A stretch of 64,000 nt of DNA, taken from positions 1 to 64,000 of the forward strand of contig NZ_JBDPMD010000049.1 in NCBI RefSeq assembly GCF_039871875.1. Reading direction: 5' to 3'. Source of the stretch: Sphaerisporangium sp039871875. GTDB taxonomy: Bacteria > Actinomycetota > Actinomycetes > Streptosporangiales > Streptosporangiaceae. A program made the position numbers and the translations under genes. Below, one piece after another: positions 37,925 through 48,770 of the stretch. The notes beneath the pieces were generated by a model. That model was not told the DNA's origin, searched no databases, and worked only from the letters and a program-made list of their open reading frames with translations. Position 1 is the first letter of the stretch. Every line of letters starts with the position of its first letter.

Positions 37925-39307
37925 TCAACGCCCCCGTACACACTTTTCGTAGAGGTCCAGCAACCGCCCCTGGGGGTCGTAGGCCCGCTTGACCGGCCAA
38001 TAGGCGTCGCCGTTGTAGAGCCGCCAGAACTCATCACGGGGGTAGAACGATGTCGAATACAGGGACTTGTGACCGCCGAGCTCGTGCACCGAGTTCTCGA
38101 TGAGGCGGTTGTGGTAGCCGTCGAACTGCCCGCGGGGCAGCGCCACCATTCCCCAGAATCCGAAGTTGACGTACAGCTTCCCCGGCTCCAGCGGGTAGAT
38201 CGGCCACTGCTGGGTGGCCCGCAGCGGGCACATCCAGACCGGCGCCATGCCCACCTTGTCGTCGAAGAACTCCAGGAAGTCGGCGCCCTTCTCGATCGGC
38301 ACCTCGACGTCCTGGATGACCGACTCGTGCACCGGGTTGCCGCGCCACCGATCGACGCGCGCGGTCACGCCGTACTTCTGGTCCATGCCGACGAGCCTGC
38401 GGTACACGTCCGAGCGCAACCAGCGGCGCGGCACCAGCGACCGGATGAGCGGCTGCTGCACACCGAAGGCGCGCGAGCACCAGAACCAGTCGGTGTCCCA
38501 GCGCCACAGGTAGTCGCGCACGGTCAGCCAGTCGCGCGTGCGGGTGCGGATGGACTGGTAGTAGATGCGCATGCCCGTGTAGTCGGAGGCGTAGGGCGCG
38601 CGGTCGGCGAACTGCCCGACGGTGACGTACATCTCCTCGGGCGAGAAGAACGTGCCGTCCACGAAGTCGACGCGGTCGCCCTCGTACTCGCCGCTGTCGC
38701 AGATCTCCTGCATGGCCAGCATGCACTTGCCGGCGTCGGTGAAGGGGATGTGGGTCAGCCGGACGTACGGCCGCACGGGGAGCAGCTTGATGCGCAGCCG
38801 CAGGGCGTAGCCGAGGGTGCCGTAGGAGTTGGGGAAGGCGTGGAACAGGTCGGCGTGCTCGTTGTCGGCGCGGGCGACCACCACGCGGCCGTCGCCGGTG
38901 AGGATCTCCAGCTCCTCCACCGACTCGTGCGGCAGACCGTGCTGGAAGCTGGTGGACTCGATGCCGAGCCCGGTGACCGCGCCGCCGAGCGTGATGGTCT
39001 TGAGCTGCGGCACGACGTACGGCATGAGCCCCGACGGCAGCGTGGCGTCCACGAGGTGCTCGTAGGTCGTCATGCCCTGCACCTCGGCCGTGCGCGACTC
39101 CGGATCGACCGAGATGACCTTGTCCAGGTCGCGGGCGGACAGCCGCGCGGTGCGGCCGGCCTCGCGGAAACGGAACAGGTTGGTGGTCGCCTTGGCGAGG
39201 CGGGGGGCGCTACCGTCCGGGAGGGCGGTGTAGGACTCCTTGATCTGCTCGACGGCCTGCTTGTGTGCTGCCATCTGGGCGGTCGAACTCACCGTGCGAT
39301 CTGGCAT
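37925..39307 (-). CDS. tmsA: FAD-binding oxidoreductase (TmsA/BfaA-like, 10-methylene fatty acid reductase)
   Basis: 460 residues. An FAD_binding_4 (PCMH) domain has its pyrophosphate-binding loop around TLGGAVTGLGIESTSFQHG at residues 107-124, followed by HESVEELEILTGDGRVV. The C-terminal half is the sterol-reductase-like type (YWPVKRAYDPQGRLLDLYEK at the end). It is upstream of and nearly joined to the CFA-type methyltransferase, and with it should reduce the methylene group to a 10-methyl branch. Such branched acids are chemotaxonomic markers of Streptosporangiales. It probably acts at the membrane surface; no signal peptide is present. Confidence 0.85.
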   Translation of the reverse strand: MPDRTVSSTAQMAAHKQAVEQIKESYTALPDGSAPRLAKATTNLFRFREAGRTARLSARDLDKVISVDPESRTAEVQGMTTYEHLVDATLPSGLMPYVVPQLKTITLGGAVTGLGIESTSFQHGLPHESVEELEILTGDGRVVVARADNEHADLFHAFPNSYGTLGYALRLRIKLLPVRPYVRLTHIPFTDAGKCMLAMQEICDSGEYEGDRVDFVDGTFFSPEEMYVTVGQFADRAPYASDYTGMRIYYQSIRTRTRDWLTVRDYLWRWDTDWFWCSRAFGVQQPLIRSLVPRRWLRSDVYRRLVGMDQKYGVTARVDRWRGNPVHESVIQDVEVPIEKGADFLEFFDDKVGMAPVWMCPLRATQQWPIYPLEPGKLYVNFGFWGMVALPRGQFDGYHNRLIENSVHELGGHKSLYSTSFYPRDEFWRLYNGDAYWPVKRAYDPQGRLLDLYEKCVRGR

Positions 39308-39517
39308 GCCACCACCCCTGAGCTAAGTGTTGGAGATCGTCCTAAGAACGCTATCTCCTGAGATGACCATCGACCAGAGTAGACACGTTAAACCCGCGCA
39401 AACTCAGGGGCCCCCTGGGAAGCGCTGCCCGGTAGGGGTTAGCGTCGTGTTCGCAGGTGACGGACGCGCGGTGGCGGGCTGTTCAACCTAGCGCTTGCTA
39501 AGTGCAGGGAGGTACGG

Positions 39518-40669
39518 ATGACCGGTGTCGGCCACGATGATCCGGAGCGGCCCCGCGGCCCGCTGTCCGGGGTCCGGGTGCTGGAGCTGGCGGGGCTCGC
39601 TCCCGGGCCGTTCGCGGGCATGATGCTCGCCGACCACGGCGCCGAGGTGCTGCGCGTGGACCGGGTGGCCGCGGTGGCCGCCGCCGGGGACACACCGCGG
39701 ACGGACGTGATGGACCGCGGCAAACGCACCATCGGGCTCGACCTGAAGTCACCCGAGGGCGTGGCGGCGTTCAAGGACCTCGCGGCGGCGGCCGACGTCG
39801 TCATCGAGGTGTTCCGGCCCGGCGTGGCCGAGCGGCTCGGCATCGGCCCCGAGGACCTGCACGCCGTGAACCCCCGGCTCGTGTACGGCAGGATGACCGG
39901 CTGGGGGCAGGACGGCCCGCTGGCCCGCACCGCCGGGCACGACATCGACTACATCGCGGTCGCGGGCGTGCTGTCCATGCTGGGCCGCGCCGGGGGGCCG
40001 CCCACGCCGCCGATCAACATCCTCGGGGACTTCGCCGGGGGCGGGCTGATGCTGGCGTACGGCGTGCTGCTGGCGCTGTTCGAGCGGGAACGCACCGGAC
40101 GCGGCACCGTGATCGACGCCGCCATGGTGGACGGCGCCACCACGCTGTTCGCGATGTTCTTCGACAGCGCACGCACCGGCCTGTGGGGGCCGCGCGGCAC
40201 CAACCTGCTGGACACCGGGGCACCCATGTACGACACCTACGAGACCGCCGACGGCGAGTACGTGGCGGTCGGCGCGCTGGAAGGCCCGTTCTGGGCGGAA
40301 CTGCTGGAGAGGACCGGCCTCACCGGCCTGCCGTCCCGCGGCGACCCGGCCAACTGGCCCGCCATCAGGGCACGCCTCGCCGAGGTGTTCCGCACCCGCA
40401 CCCGCGACGAATGGCAGGAGGTCTTCGACGGCTCCGACGCCTGCGTCTCCCCCGTCCTCTCCATCGCCGAGGCCCCCCACCACCCCCACAACAAGGCCCG
40501 CGCGTCCTTCACCGACGTCGGCGGCGTCGTGCAGCCCACCCCGGCCCCCCGGCTCCGGAGCAGCCCTCCGGCTCCCCTGACCCCCGCCACGCGCCTCCAC
40601 GACCTGACGTCCTGGGGCCTTGACGAGTCCCGCGCCAAGGCCCTCCGCGACACCGGCGTGCTGGCCTGA
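39518..40669 (+). CDS. Alpha-methylacyl-CoA racemase-like CoA-transferase family protein (CaiB/BaiF)
   Basis: 383 residues. N-terminal LSGVRVLELAGLAPGPFAGMMLADHGAEV and FRPGVAERLGIGP are typical of the CaiB/BaiF fold. GHDIDY (His141) and ILGDFAGGG (Asp171) sit at the positions of the two catalytic residues of Mycobacterium tuberculosis MCR (His126, Asp156), both offset by 15. This favours racemase over true CoA-transferase. The enzyme would convert 2R- to 2S-methylacyl-CoA, which is needed before beta-oxidation of methyl-branched chains. The neighbours making 10-methyl acids and activating acids fit this. It ends 7 bp from the stop of the next, convergent gene. Confidence 0.85.
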   Translation: MTGVGHDDPERPRGPLSGVRVLELAGLAPGPFAGMMLADHGAEVLRVDRVAAVAAAGDTPRTDVMDRGKRTIGLDLKSPEGVAAFKDLAAAADVVIEVFRPGVAERLGIGPEDLHAVNPRLVYGRMTGWGQDGPLARTAGHDIDYIAVAGVLSMLGRAGGPPTPPINILGDFAGGGLMLAYGVLLALFERERTGRGTVIDAAMVDGATTLFAMFFDSARTGLWGPRGTNLLDTGAPMYDTYETADGEYVAVGALEGPFWAELLERTGLTGLPSRGDPANWPAIRARLAEVFRTRTRDEWQEVFDGSDACVSPVLSIAEAPHHPHNKARASFTDVGGVVQPTPAPRLRSSPPAPLTPATRLHDLTSWGLDESRAKALRDTGVLA

Positions 40670-40676
40670 GCCGCTC

Positions 40677-41171
40677 TCAGGCCTGGGCGCGCTCGTGCGC
40701 GGGGACCGGGGTGCTGAGGACGGCCAGGTAGAGGTCCACGCCGGCGGGGTGGTGGATCTCCAGGTCGGTGGTGAAGGCGCGGGGCGGCACGCTGCCCGCC
40801 TCGGTGTGGCGCCAGACCTCCTGCCACGCCTCGATCAGCGCCTGCGGCATCGGGCCGTGCGCCTCGACCTTCAGCGACGGCACCGCGGGCACCCGCACCG
40901 CCACCATGCCCTCGGGCAGCCGCGCGAGGGTGCGCACGGCGGCCCCCACCACCTGCGTGTAGGCGCCCTGCTGGTCGGAGCCGTCGTAGTCGAACAGGAC
41001 GGCGTACAGGTTCTCGTCCACCCGCCCGGGGATGTGGGCGAAGGCCCCCGGCACCCCCGAGCGTGCCCACAACCCGGGCAGCCGCGCCCGGGACGGGTCC
41101 GCCTCGTCGGCGTTGGTCGTGCGTACCGCGTAGCCGATGACGAGCGTCTCCGGCCGGTCCACGATGATCAT
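40677..41171 (-). CDS. GyrI-like effector-binding domain protein
   Basis: 164 residues from ATG 41171 with GGAGG upstream; 18 codons of open frame before it lack support. The sequence ETLVIGYAVRTTNADEADPS, FAHIPGRVDENLYAVLFDYD and VPSLKVEAHGPM follows the SOUL/GyrI-like (AraC effector-binding) pattern, a stand-alone small-molecule-binding domain without a DNA-binding part. Its ligand is unknown. No operon partner lies on its strand. Confidence 0.7.
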   Translation of the reverse strand: MIIVDRPETLVIGYAVRTTNADEADPSRARLPGLWARSGVPGAFAHIPGRVDENLYAVLFDYDGSDQQGAYTQVVGAAVRTLARLPEGMVAVRVPAVPSLKVEAHGPMPQALIEAWQEVWRHTEAGSVPPRAFTTDLEIHHPAGVDLYLAVLSTPVPAHERAQA

Positions 41172-41370
41172 TGCGCCTCCAACCTCAGTGCCCTCCCCGT
41201 CCGCGGAGCCCGATCGCGCGGCCAAATGTAACCGCCCCGGCCGACCGCCGTCCCGATCATCGCGCAGAGAGGAATCAGCATAGGGGACGCACAGGTGTCC
41301 CCATCCCTACACAACCGTTCTGACCTGGGACATCCCCGGACCAACCGCCCATCGCATAGGCTGGATCAAC

Positions 41371-42810
41371 GTGCGATTCCTCAACGAACAGGCGCCTGCC
41401 CACGACCTGACCTACAGCGACGTGTTCATGGTCCCCGTCCGGTCGGCGGTGGGCTCCCGGCTCGACGTGGACCTGTCCACCAGCGACGGCACCGGCACCA
41501 CCATCCCGGTCGTGGTGGCCAACATGACCGCCGTGGCGGGCCGCCGGATGGCCGAGACGATCGCCCGGCGCGGCGGCGTCGCGGTCATCCCGCAGGACAT
41601 CCCCATCGACGTCGTCGCCGACGTCATCGAGTGGGTCAAGAAGCGCGACCTGGTGCACGACACACCGATCACGCTCACCCCGCACGCCACGGTCGGCGAG
41701 GCACTCAACCTGCTGCCCAAACGGGCCCACGGCGCGGTCATCGTCGTCGACTGGGACGGCAAACCCATCGGCGTCGTCACCGAGGCCGACTGCCACGGCG
41801 TCGACATGTTCACCCAGTTGTCCCAGGTGATGTCCGGCTCCCCGCTGACCATCCCGGCCGGCACCGACCCACGGGCCGCGTTCGAGGTGCTGCACGAGGG
41901 ACGGCACCGCCTCGCGCCCGTCGTGGACGGGGAGGGCCGCCTGCAGGGCGTGCTCACCCGCACCGGCGCCCTGCGCGCCACGCTGTACCGGCCCGCCGTG
42001 GACGCCGCCGGCCGGCTGAGGATCGCCGCCGCCGTCGGCATCAACGGCGACGTCGCGGCCAAGGCCAAGGAACTACTGGACGCCGGGGTGGACTGCCTGG
42101 TGGTGGACACCGCGCACGGCCACCAGGAGAAGATGCTCACCGCGCTCGCCGCCGTGCGGGCCCTGCGGCCGGACGTGCCGATCGCCGCGGGCAACGTCGT
42201 CACCGCGGCCGGGGTGCGCGACCTCGTCGAAGCGGGCGCCGACATCGTCAAGGTCGGCGTCGGGCCGGGCGCCATGTGCACCACGCGCATGATGACCGGC
42301 GTCGGGCGGCCCCAGTTCTCCGCCGTGGTGGAATGCGCCGCGCAGGCCCGGATGCTCGGCAGGCACGTGTGGGCGGACGGCGGGGTGCGCCACCCCCGGG
42401 ACGTCGCGCTCGCGCTGGCGGCGGGCGCGGCCAACGTCATGATCGGCTCGTGGTTCGCGGGCACCTACGAGTCGCCGGGCGACACCCGCGCCGACGCCGA
42501 CGGGCGGCTGTACAAGGAGAACTTCGGCATGGCCTCGGCGCGGGCGGTGCGGCTGCGCACCTCCGACGACACGCCGTTCGACCGGGCGCGCAAAGCCGTC
42601 TTCGAGGAGGGGATCTCGACCTCCCGCATGTACCTCGACCCGCAGCGGCCGAGCGTCGAGGACCAGCTGGACGCCATCGTGGCGGGGCTGCGGTCCTCCA
42701 TGACGTACGCGGGCGCCACCACCCTGGAGGAGTTCCACGAGCGGGCCGTGATCGGGCTGCAGAGCTCCTCGGGGTACTCCGAGGGGATGCCGCTGCACCA
42801 GAGCTGGTGA
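41371..42810 (+). CDS. guaB1: GuaB1-family IMP dehydrogenase-related protein (probable GMP reductase)
   Basis: 479 residues from GTG 41371. IMPDH/GMPR barrel: LTYSDVFMVP at the start, GINGDVAAKAKELLDAG, DTAHGHQEKML, and the catalytic loop GVGPGAMCTTR with Cys303. Two CBS motifs (about residues 95-205, including HGAVIVVDWDGKPIGVVTE) regulate activity. The actinobacterial GuaB1 subgroup has been shown in mycobacteria to reduce GMP to IMP for purine recycling, so older 'IMP dehydrogenase' labels are probably wrong. A TANNNT-type TAGGCT about eight bases before the GTG hints at a leaderless mRNA. Confidence 0.9.
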   Translation: MRFLNEQAPAHDLTYSDVFMVPVRSAVGSRLDVDLSTSDGTGTTIPVVVANMTAVAGRRMAETIARRGGVAVIPQDIPIDVVADVIEWVKKRDLVHDTPITLTPHATVGEALNLLPKRAHGAVIVVDWDGKPIGVVTEADCHGVDMFTQLSQVMSGSPLTIPAGTDPRAAFEVLHEGRHRLAPVVDGEGRLQGVLTRTGALRATLYRPAVDAAGRLRIAAAVGINGDVAAKAKELLDAGVDCLVVDTAHGHQEKMLTALAAVRALRPDVPIAAGNVVTAAGVRDLVEAGADIVKVGVGPGAMCTTRMMTGVGRPQFSAVVECAAQARMLGRHVWADGGVRHPRDVALALAAGAANVMIGSWFAGTYESPGDTRADADGRLYKENFGMASARAVRLRTSDDTPFDRARKAVFEEGISTSRMYLDPQRPSVEDQLDAIVAGLRSSMTYAGATTLEEFHERAVIGLQSSSGYSEGMPLHQSW

Positions 42811-42896
42811 CGCGGGCGGCCGGGTGACCGGTGATATCTCCGCCGGGCCGGGTAGTGCGGAGCCGCACACGAATCCCAGCCATGGAGGCGGAAAAC

Positions 42897-43805
42897 ATGA
42901 TCACCTCGTCACCCGGGCTGACCCCGCCCATCGCGGAGGATCGGCGGTTACTGGTCAGCTACGACAACTACGCGGCCGCGCAGCGCACCGTGGACACGCT
43001 GTCCGACGCCGGTTACCCGGTGCAGAACGTCGCCATCGTGGGCAACGACCTGCGCCTGGAGGAGCTGGTCACCGGGCGGCTGACCAACCCGCGTGCCGCG
43101 CTGTCCGGCGCGATCGGCGGCGGCGTCTTCGGGCTCGTCGTCGGCCTGTTCCTCGGCCTGTTCACCTCGACCACCGCGTCGTTCATCGCGCTGGTCCTGT
43201 GGGCGGTGCTGTGGGGCGCCGTGATGGGCGCGGCCTTCGGCTTCGCCAGCCACGCGTTCAAGGGCGGCACCCGCGACTTCACCTCCCGCAGCGCCATCGT
43301 CGCCGGCCGGTACGACGTCCTGGTACCCGCCGCCGCCCTGGAACAGGCACTCACGATCCTGGACGGCGGCGTCACCCCCGCCGACACCGTGGCCGTACAG
43401 CGCCCCCCCTCCGCCGGCGTCGCCACCCCGGCCCACACCCCCGCCCCCCACGTCCCGCCCCAGCCCCACGCCCCCACGCAGGGCACCACTACCGACGCCT
43501 CACCCCAGGGCACCGGCCCGCACACGTCGTCCCAGGGCACCGGCCCCCACGCCTCGCCCCAGGGCACCGGCCCCCACGCCTCGCCCCAGGGCACCGGTCC
43601 GCACGTCCCCGCCCAGGGCACCGCTGCCGACGTCCCGCCCCGGGGCACCGGCCCGCACAGCCCCGCTCGGAGCGGCGATCACGACATGCCGCAGGCTCCC
43701 GCTCAGGGCACCGCTCCCCAGATCCCCCCGCAGGGCACTTCCCCGGACGTCCCCGCGGCCACCGCTCCTCCGGCGCCCGGCGCCTCCCGTCCCCCGGCGG
43801 AGTGA
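42897..43805 (+). CDS. General-stress (YflT-like) domain membrane protein with 9-residue repeats
   Basis: 302 residues from ATG 42897, eight bases after GGAGG. Residues ~18-65 (LLVSYDNYAAAQRTVDTLSD, then NVAIVGNDLRLEELV) match the YflT/general stress 17M-type domain. Two Gly-rich hydrophobic segments (~85-125) follow, giving a hairpin in the membrane. The C-terminal ~130 residues are Pro/His/Gly-rich with six imperfect 9-mers (QGTGPHASP). The tail looks disordered. The function is unknown; the family is linked to stress in Bacillus. Confidence 0.75.
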   Translation: MITSSPGLTPPIAEDRRLLVSYDNYAAAQRTVDTLSDAGYPVQNVAIVGNDLRLEELVTGRLTNPRAALSGAIGGGVFGLVVGLFLGLFTSTTASFIALVLWAVLWGAVMGAAFGFASHAFKGGTRDFTSRSAIVAGRYDVLVPAAALEQALTILDGGVTPADTVAVQRPPSAGVATPAHTPAPHVPPQPHAPTQGTTTDASPQGTGPHTSSQGTGPHASPQGTGPHASPQGTGPHVPAQGTAADVPPRGTGPHSPARSGDHDMPQAPAQGTAPQIPPQGTSPDVPAATAPPAPGASRPPAE

Positions 43806-43949
43806 TCGTCCACAGAACGTGCCCTCGCCGCCCGCCGGGCCGCCGGACCCCGTAGAGTCGTCCGGTCGGCCGGTAGGCGGCCGGAGCACCGTCGGCAAGG
43901 ATCCGCTCAGGTCCGCGTCCGGGTGCGCACACCACCCAAGGAGCAACAC

Positions 43950-44324
43950 GTGGCACTCGAGAAGCCCGAGATCGATTTCCCGGAAGGCGAGCCGCCGAAG
44001 GATCTCGAGATCGTCGACATCACCGTAGGGGACGGTGAGGAGGCCAAGCCGGGTCACATGGTGAACGTCCACTATGTCGGCGTCTCGTTCTCCACGGGCG
44101 AGGAGTTCGACGCCTCCTGGAACCGCGGCGACAGCTTCCAGTTCCCCCTCGGCGCCGGCCGCGTCATCGCCGGCTGGGACCAGGGCGTGTCCGGCATGAA
44201 GGTCGGCGGCCGCCGCCGCCTCACCATCCCCCCGCACCTCGGCTACGGCAACCGCGGCGCAGGCAACGCCATCAAGCCCGGCGAAACCCTGATCTTCGTA
44301 GTCGACCTCCTCGGCGTAAGCTGA
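43950..44324 (+). CDS. FKBP-type peptidyl-prolyl cis-trans isomerase
   Basis: 124 residues from GTG 43950, six bases after AAGGAG; nine earlier in-frame codons lack a ribosome site. One FKBP domain: VNVHYVGVSFSTGEEFDASW, FQFPLGAGRVIAGWDQGVSG, GGRRRLTIPPHLGYGNRGAG and GETLIFVVDLL, with the drug/peptide pocket residues in place. There is no signal peptide, so it is a cytoplasmic folding helper. A long repeat region follows its stop. Confidence 0.95.
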   Translation: MALEKPEIDFPEGEPPKDLEIVDITVGDGEEAKPGHMVNVHYVGVSFSTGEEFDASWNRGDSFQFPLGAGRVIAGWDQGVSGMKVGGRRRLTIPPHLGYGNRGAGNAIKPGETLIFVVDLLGVS

Positions 44325-44326
44325 CC

Positions 44327-45060
44327 CACCGGCCACCCGGCCTCACCGGCCACCACCGACCCATCCGGCACCACCGGGCTCACCGTCGGCACTTGCCGGC
44401 CCACCGGCACCAGCGGCCCCCCGGCGCCATGGGACGTACCCGGCACCGCCGGACCACTCGGCACCGCCGGGCTCATCGGCCACCGCCGGGCTCACCAGCA
44501 CTTGCCGCCCCACCGGTGCCGCGGGGCTCCGGCACCACCGGGCCCCGGCACCACGGAACCGATCCGGCACTGGCGGAGCCCGGCGTCGCCGGGTCCACCG
44601 GCACCTGCCGGCCTCACCGGTACCGCCGGACCCGGGGCACCGCCGGTCCCCGGCGCCATGGGACGTACCCGGCACCGCTGAACCCATCCGGCACCCTCGG
44701 ACCCACCGGCACCTGCCGGGCTCCGGCACCACCGGGTCCCCGGCGCCATGGGACGTACCCGGCACCACTGGACCCATCCGGCACCTTCGAACCCACCGGC
44801 ACCTGCCGGGCTCCGGCACCACCGGGTCCCCGGCGCCGTCGGACGCACCCGGCACCGCCGGACACGCAACACCGCCGGACCCGGGGCACCGCTGGGCTCA
44901 CCGGCACCTGTCCTGCTCCGGCACCACCGGGTCCCGGCGCCGTGGGACGTACCCGGCACCGCCGGGTGCGCGGCGGTGGGGGGCCTACCCGGTGCCGTCG
45001 AGGGCATCGGTGTCGCCGGGTTCACGTGGCGCCGGTGGGGCCACCTGGCGGTGGTCGATT
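44327..45060. repeat. Degenerate GC-rich tandem repeat array, 90-bp period in its core
   Basis: Variants of CACCGGCACCTGCCGG and GGCGCCATGGGACGTACCCG recur throughout. The second motif starts at 44422, 44652, 44742, 44832 and 44936, so three copies are spaced exactly 90 bp. Because 90 is a multiple of three, long frames stay open on both strands (for example 44393-45211 plus and 44343-44855 minus). None has a ribosome site or recognisable domain, so I treat the stretch as non-coding. Confidence 0.8.
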
Positions 45061-45220
45061 TCACGGCTGGTTCAAGGCTGATTCATGGCGGCGGTGTGGA
45101 GGCCGGGGGGCGGGATCGCTCCCGTCGGCCCGGGCTCGCCGCTGGTCATCGGGTGTTCATTCTCGGCATCGGGCCACGCCGTCCGGGCTGTTGACGCGTT
45201 TCCGTCACTGAACTGGCACG

Positions 45221-46756
<1,536 letters not shown>

Positions 46757-46896
46757 CCTTCCACCCCCAACCCTGGAACTGACCGGGCGTGGGTGGTAGG
46801 CCGCGCGTCGAGCGGGACGCAGGGCCTCTGACCTGCGCGATCACCGTTTTGTGAGCTAAGTCACTTTATGTCGGCTTTAATGGTTTTACGTCCTCT

Positions 46897-47640
46897 TTGT
46901 CCGATACGGTGCCGGACATTACGGAACGGACACGGCGCCCCCGCGCCCCGTTCCGCGGCTCTGCACCCTATCGAGGACCGTGGTTCTACTTGGGCTCACA
47001 CGACTCCCCCTTCACCGCGCGGCCCCGCACCGGGCGCCGGCTGCTGGTCACCACCGCCACCCTCATCGTGGCGACCGGCGCGGCGGGCGGCGCATGGATC
47101 CTGACCAGCGGGACGCCCGCGGAACTCACCGCCACCGCGACCGTCGCGAACCGTCCCACGAGCACACCCGCACTCGACGCGCTCCGGGCGGCGCCGCCGA
47201 CGGCCCTCCCCAGCCCGCCGCCGGGTGCCGCCCCCGAACACGACGTCACCTCTGAGCAGGCCGAGGAGACGGACAGTCCCGGACCCGTCCGGGAACCCAT
47301 CCCCACGAGGTCACCCGTCCCCAAGAAGAAGGCGCCGGCCAGGAAAAAGGTCCTCGCCTCGGGCTCGTGCGGCGCGTCCTTCTACGACGAGGGGCAGATG
47401 ACGGCCAGCGGCGAGCCGTTCAACCCCGGCGCGCTGACCGCCGCCCACAAGTCGCTCCCCATGGGGAGCATCGTGCGGGTCGTCAACCCCGGCAACGGCA
47501 AGTCGGTGAAGGTGCGCATCAACGACCGCGGTCCCTTCATCGCCGGACGCTGCCTGGACCTGTCCCGCGCCGCCTTCGACGCCATCGGCAGCCTCAGCAC
47601 GGGCGCGATGACGGTGAGATACCAGGTGCTCGCCCGCTGA
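46897..47640 (+). CDS. RlpA-like double-psi beta-barrel protein, membrane-anchored
   Basis: 247 residues from TTG 46897; a GTG at 46909 is an alternative, and no ribosome site is convincing for either. A short cytoplasmic Arg-rich part is followed by one membrane segment (RLLVTTATLIVATGAAGGAW, ~48-67). A Ser/Pro/Lys linker with PKKKAPARKK leads to an extracellular double-psi beta-barrel from residue ~157 (GSCGASFYDEGQMTASGEPF, then NDRGPFIAGRCLDLS with the Asp of the RlpA/expansin active site). A wall-remodelling role is likely by family. Confidence 0.85.
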   Translation: MSDTVPDITERTRRPRAPFRGSAPYRGPWFYLGSHDSPFTARPRTGRRLLVTTATLIVATGAAGGAWILTSGTPAELTATATVANRPTSTPALDALRAAPPTALPSPPPGAAPEHDVTSEQAEETDSPGPVREPIPTRSPVPKKKAPARKKVLASGSCGASFYDEGQMTASGEPFNPGALTAAHKSLPMGSIVRVVNPGNGKSVKVRINDRGPFIAGRCLDLSRAAFDAIGSLSTGAMTVRYQVLAR

Positions 47641-47649
47641 GGCCGTCCG

Positions 47650-48276
47650 TCACTTCACCAGGCGGAGGGTGAACGGGTACCGGTACGGCGTGTCGCCCCC
47701 CGCGCTCGCCGCCCCGACGACACCGAGCACCACGGCCGCGATCAGCAGCACCGGGATCAGCAGCGCGCCGACGATGGTGAACGGCAGCAGCAGGACGGCC
47801 CCCGCCAGCGTCAGGTGGAAGTTCAGCGCCTCCACAGCGTGCGCCCGGATGAACGGCGACGTCCTGCCGCCGGTCAGCAACATGATCAGCGGCCCGACGA
47901 AGGACAGGCCGAAAACGGGCAGCACGTGGGCCGCCACCGCGCCGAGCCTCTCCCCGCCGGTCACGGGCATGCCGTACCGCGGAAAGCCGCCGGCACGGGG
48001 CCGGTACGTGGGCGGCGGGACCGGCATGGGCCGGTCGGCGGCCCGCACGCCGTACAGGTCCCGCATGACGGGGGCGAGGTCGGCGTGGGTGCGCGCCGTC
48101 ATCACCTGGTGCAGCCGCTCGTCGAACTCCGTCTTGTCGAGCCGGCCCTCCGCGTACGCGGTGGTGACGTGCTCGACCACCTGGTCGCGATCCTGGTCGG
48201 ACACCCGAAGCTGCGGATGGGGACCGGGCCCCCACGCGCCTTCGGTCGGCATTGCTGGTCGCACTACCCCTGCCAT
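47650..48276 (-). CDS. DUF1707-DUF4870 membrane protein
   Basis: 208 residues. An N-terminal DUF1707 motif (LRVSDQDRDQVVEHVTTAYA, EGRLDKTEFDERL) is followed by a DUF4870-type membrane module with three hydrophobic segments (HVLPVFGLSFVGPLIMLLTG, AVLLLPFTIVGALLIPVLLI). GGAAAGG lies nine bases before the ATG at 48276; ATG 48252 is an alternative. It converges with the RlpA-like gene, with stops 9 bp apart. Function unknown. Confidence 0.82.
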   Translation of the reverse strand: MAGVVRPAMPTEGAWGPGPHPQLRVSDQDRDQVVEHVTTAYAEGRLDKTEFDERLHQVMTARTHADLAPVMRDLYGVRAADRPMPVPPPTYRPRAGGFPRYGMPVTGGERLGAVAAHVLPVFGLSFVGPLIMLLTGGRTSPFIRAHAVEALNFHLTLAGAVLLLPFTIVGALLIPVLLIAAVVLGVVGAASAGGDTPYRYPFTLRLVK

Positions 48277-48420
48277 CGGCGGCCGGCCTTTCCGTTCGAG
48301 ATCCTGTCCACCTCATTGTTCGGCGCGGTGCCGTTCATCGACCATCCGGAACATCCCCGACAGAACCCCGATGCGTCCCCGAGCCACCCATTCACCTTCC
48401 CCTCCGGGTATACAAGGGGT

Positions 48421-48762
48421 ATGGGATGGCGAGATCGCTACGGACTTCGTCGGCTGCGCGGCCCCAAGATCGCGAAATTCGACCGGGAGGCCAATGACAG
48501 CGACATCGAGGCGCTCATCGCCTTCGCCAAGTCGCGGCAAGGTGTCGAGTTCTACGTCGAGCCGGAGACCTTCGCCACCGACACGACGGCCGTCGCCGTC
48601 GCCCATGACGGCGAGTGGACCCGCCGCCGCGTGGGCTCCCCCGCTGTGATCATCAAGGTCGCCAGAAACCTCGCCCTCCCGGTGTACGACGTCCAGCTCA
48701 CCGGCTACCCGGGCCGGATGCGGGCCTACAACGAGCGCAACCGCAACCGGCCCGAGTCCTGA
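48421..48762 (+). CDS. Hypothetical small basic protein
   Basis: 113 residues from ATG 48421 (MGWRDRYGLRRLRGPKIAKF). It has alternating charged segments and an all-soluble profile; FYVEPETFATDTTAVAVAHD and GSPAVIIKVARNLALPVYDV give alternating beta-strand potential. AAGGGG is only one base before the start, and TATACA lies just upstream, so a leaderless or near-leaderless mRNA is possible. The family resembles actinomycete 'hypothetical' proteins I cannot name. Confidence 0.6.
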   Translation: MGWRDRYGLRRLRGPKIAKFDREANDSDIEALIAFAKSRQGVEFYVEPETFATDTTAVAVAHDGEWTRRRVGSPAVIIKVARNLALPVYDVQLTGYPGRMRAYNERNRNRPES

Positions 48763-48770
48763 CCCTGCCG

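Noticed and set aside
44343..45211. Long open frames on both strands across the 90-bp repeats
   Set aside because: Open only because the repeat period is a multiple of three; no start signals or domains on either strand.
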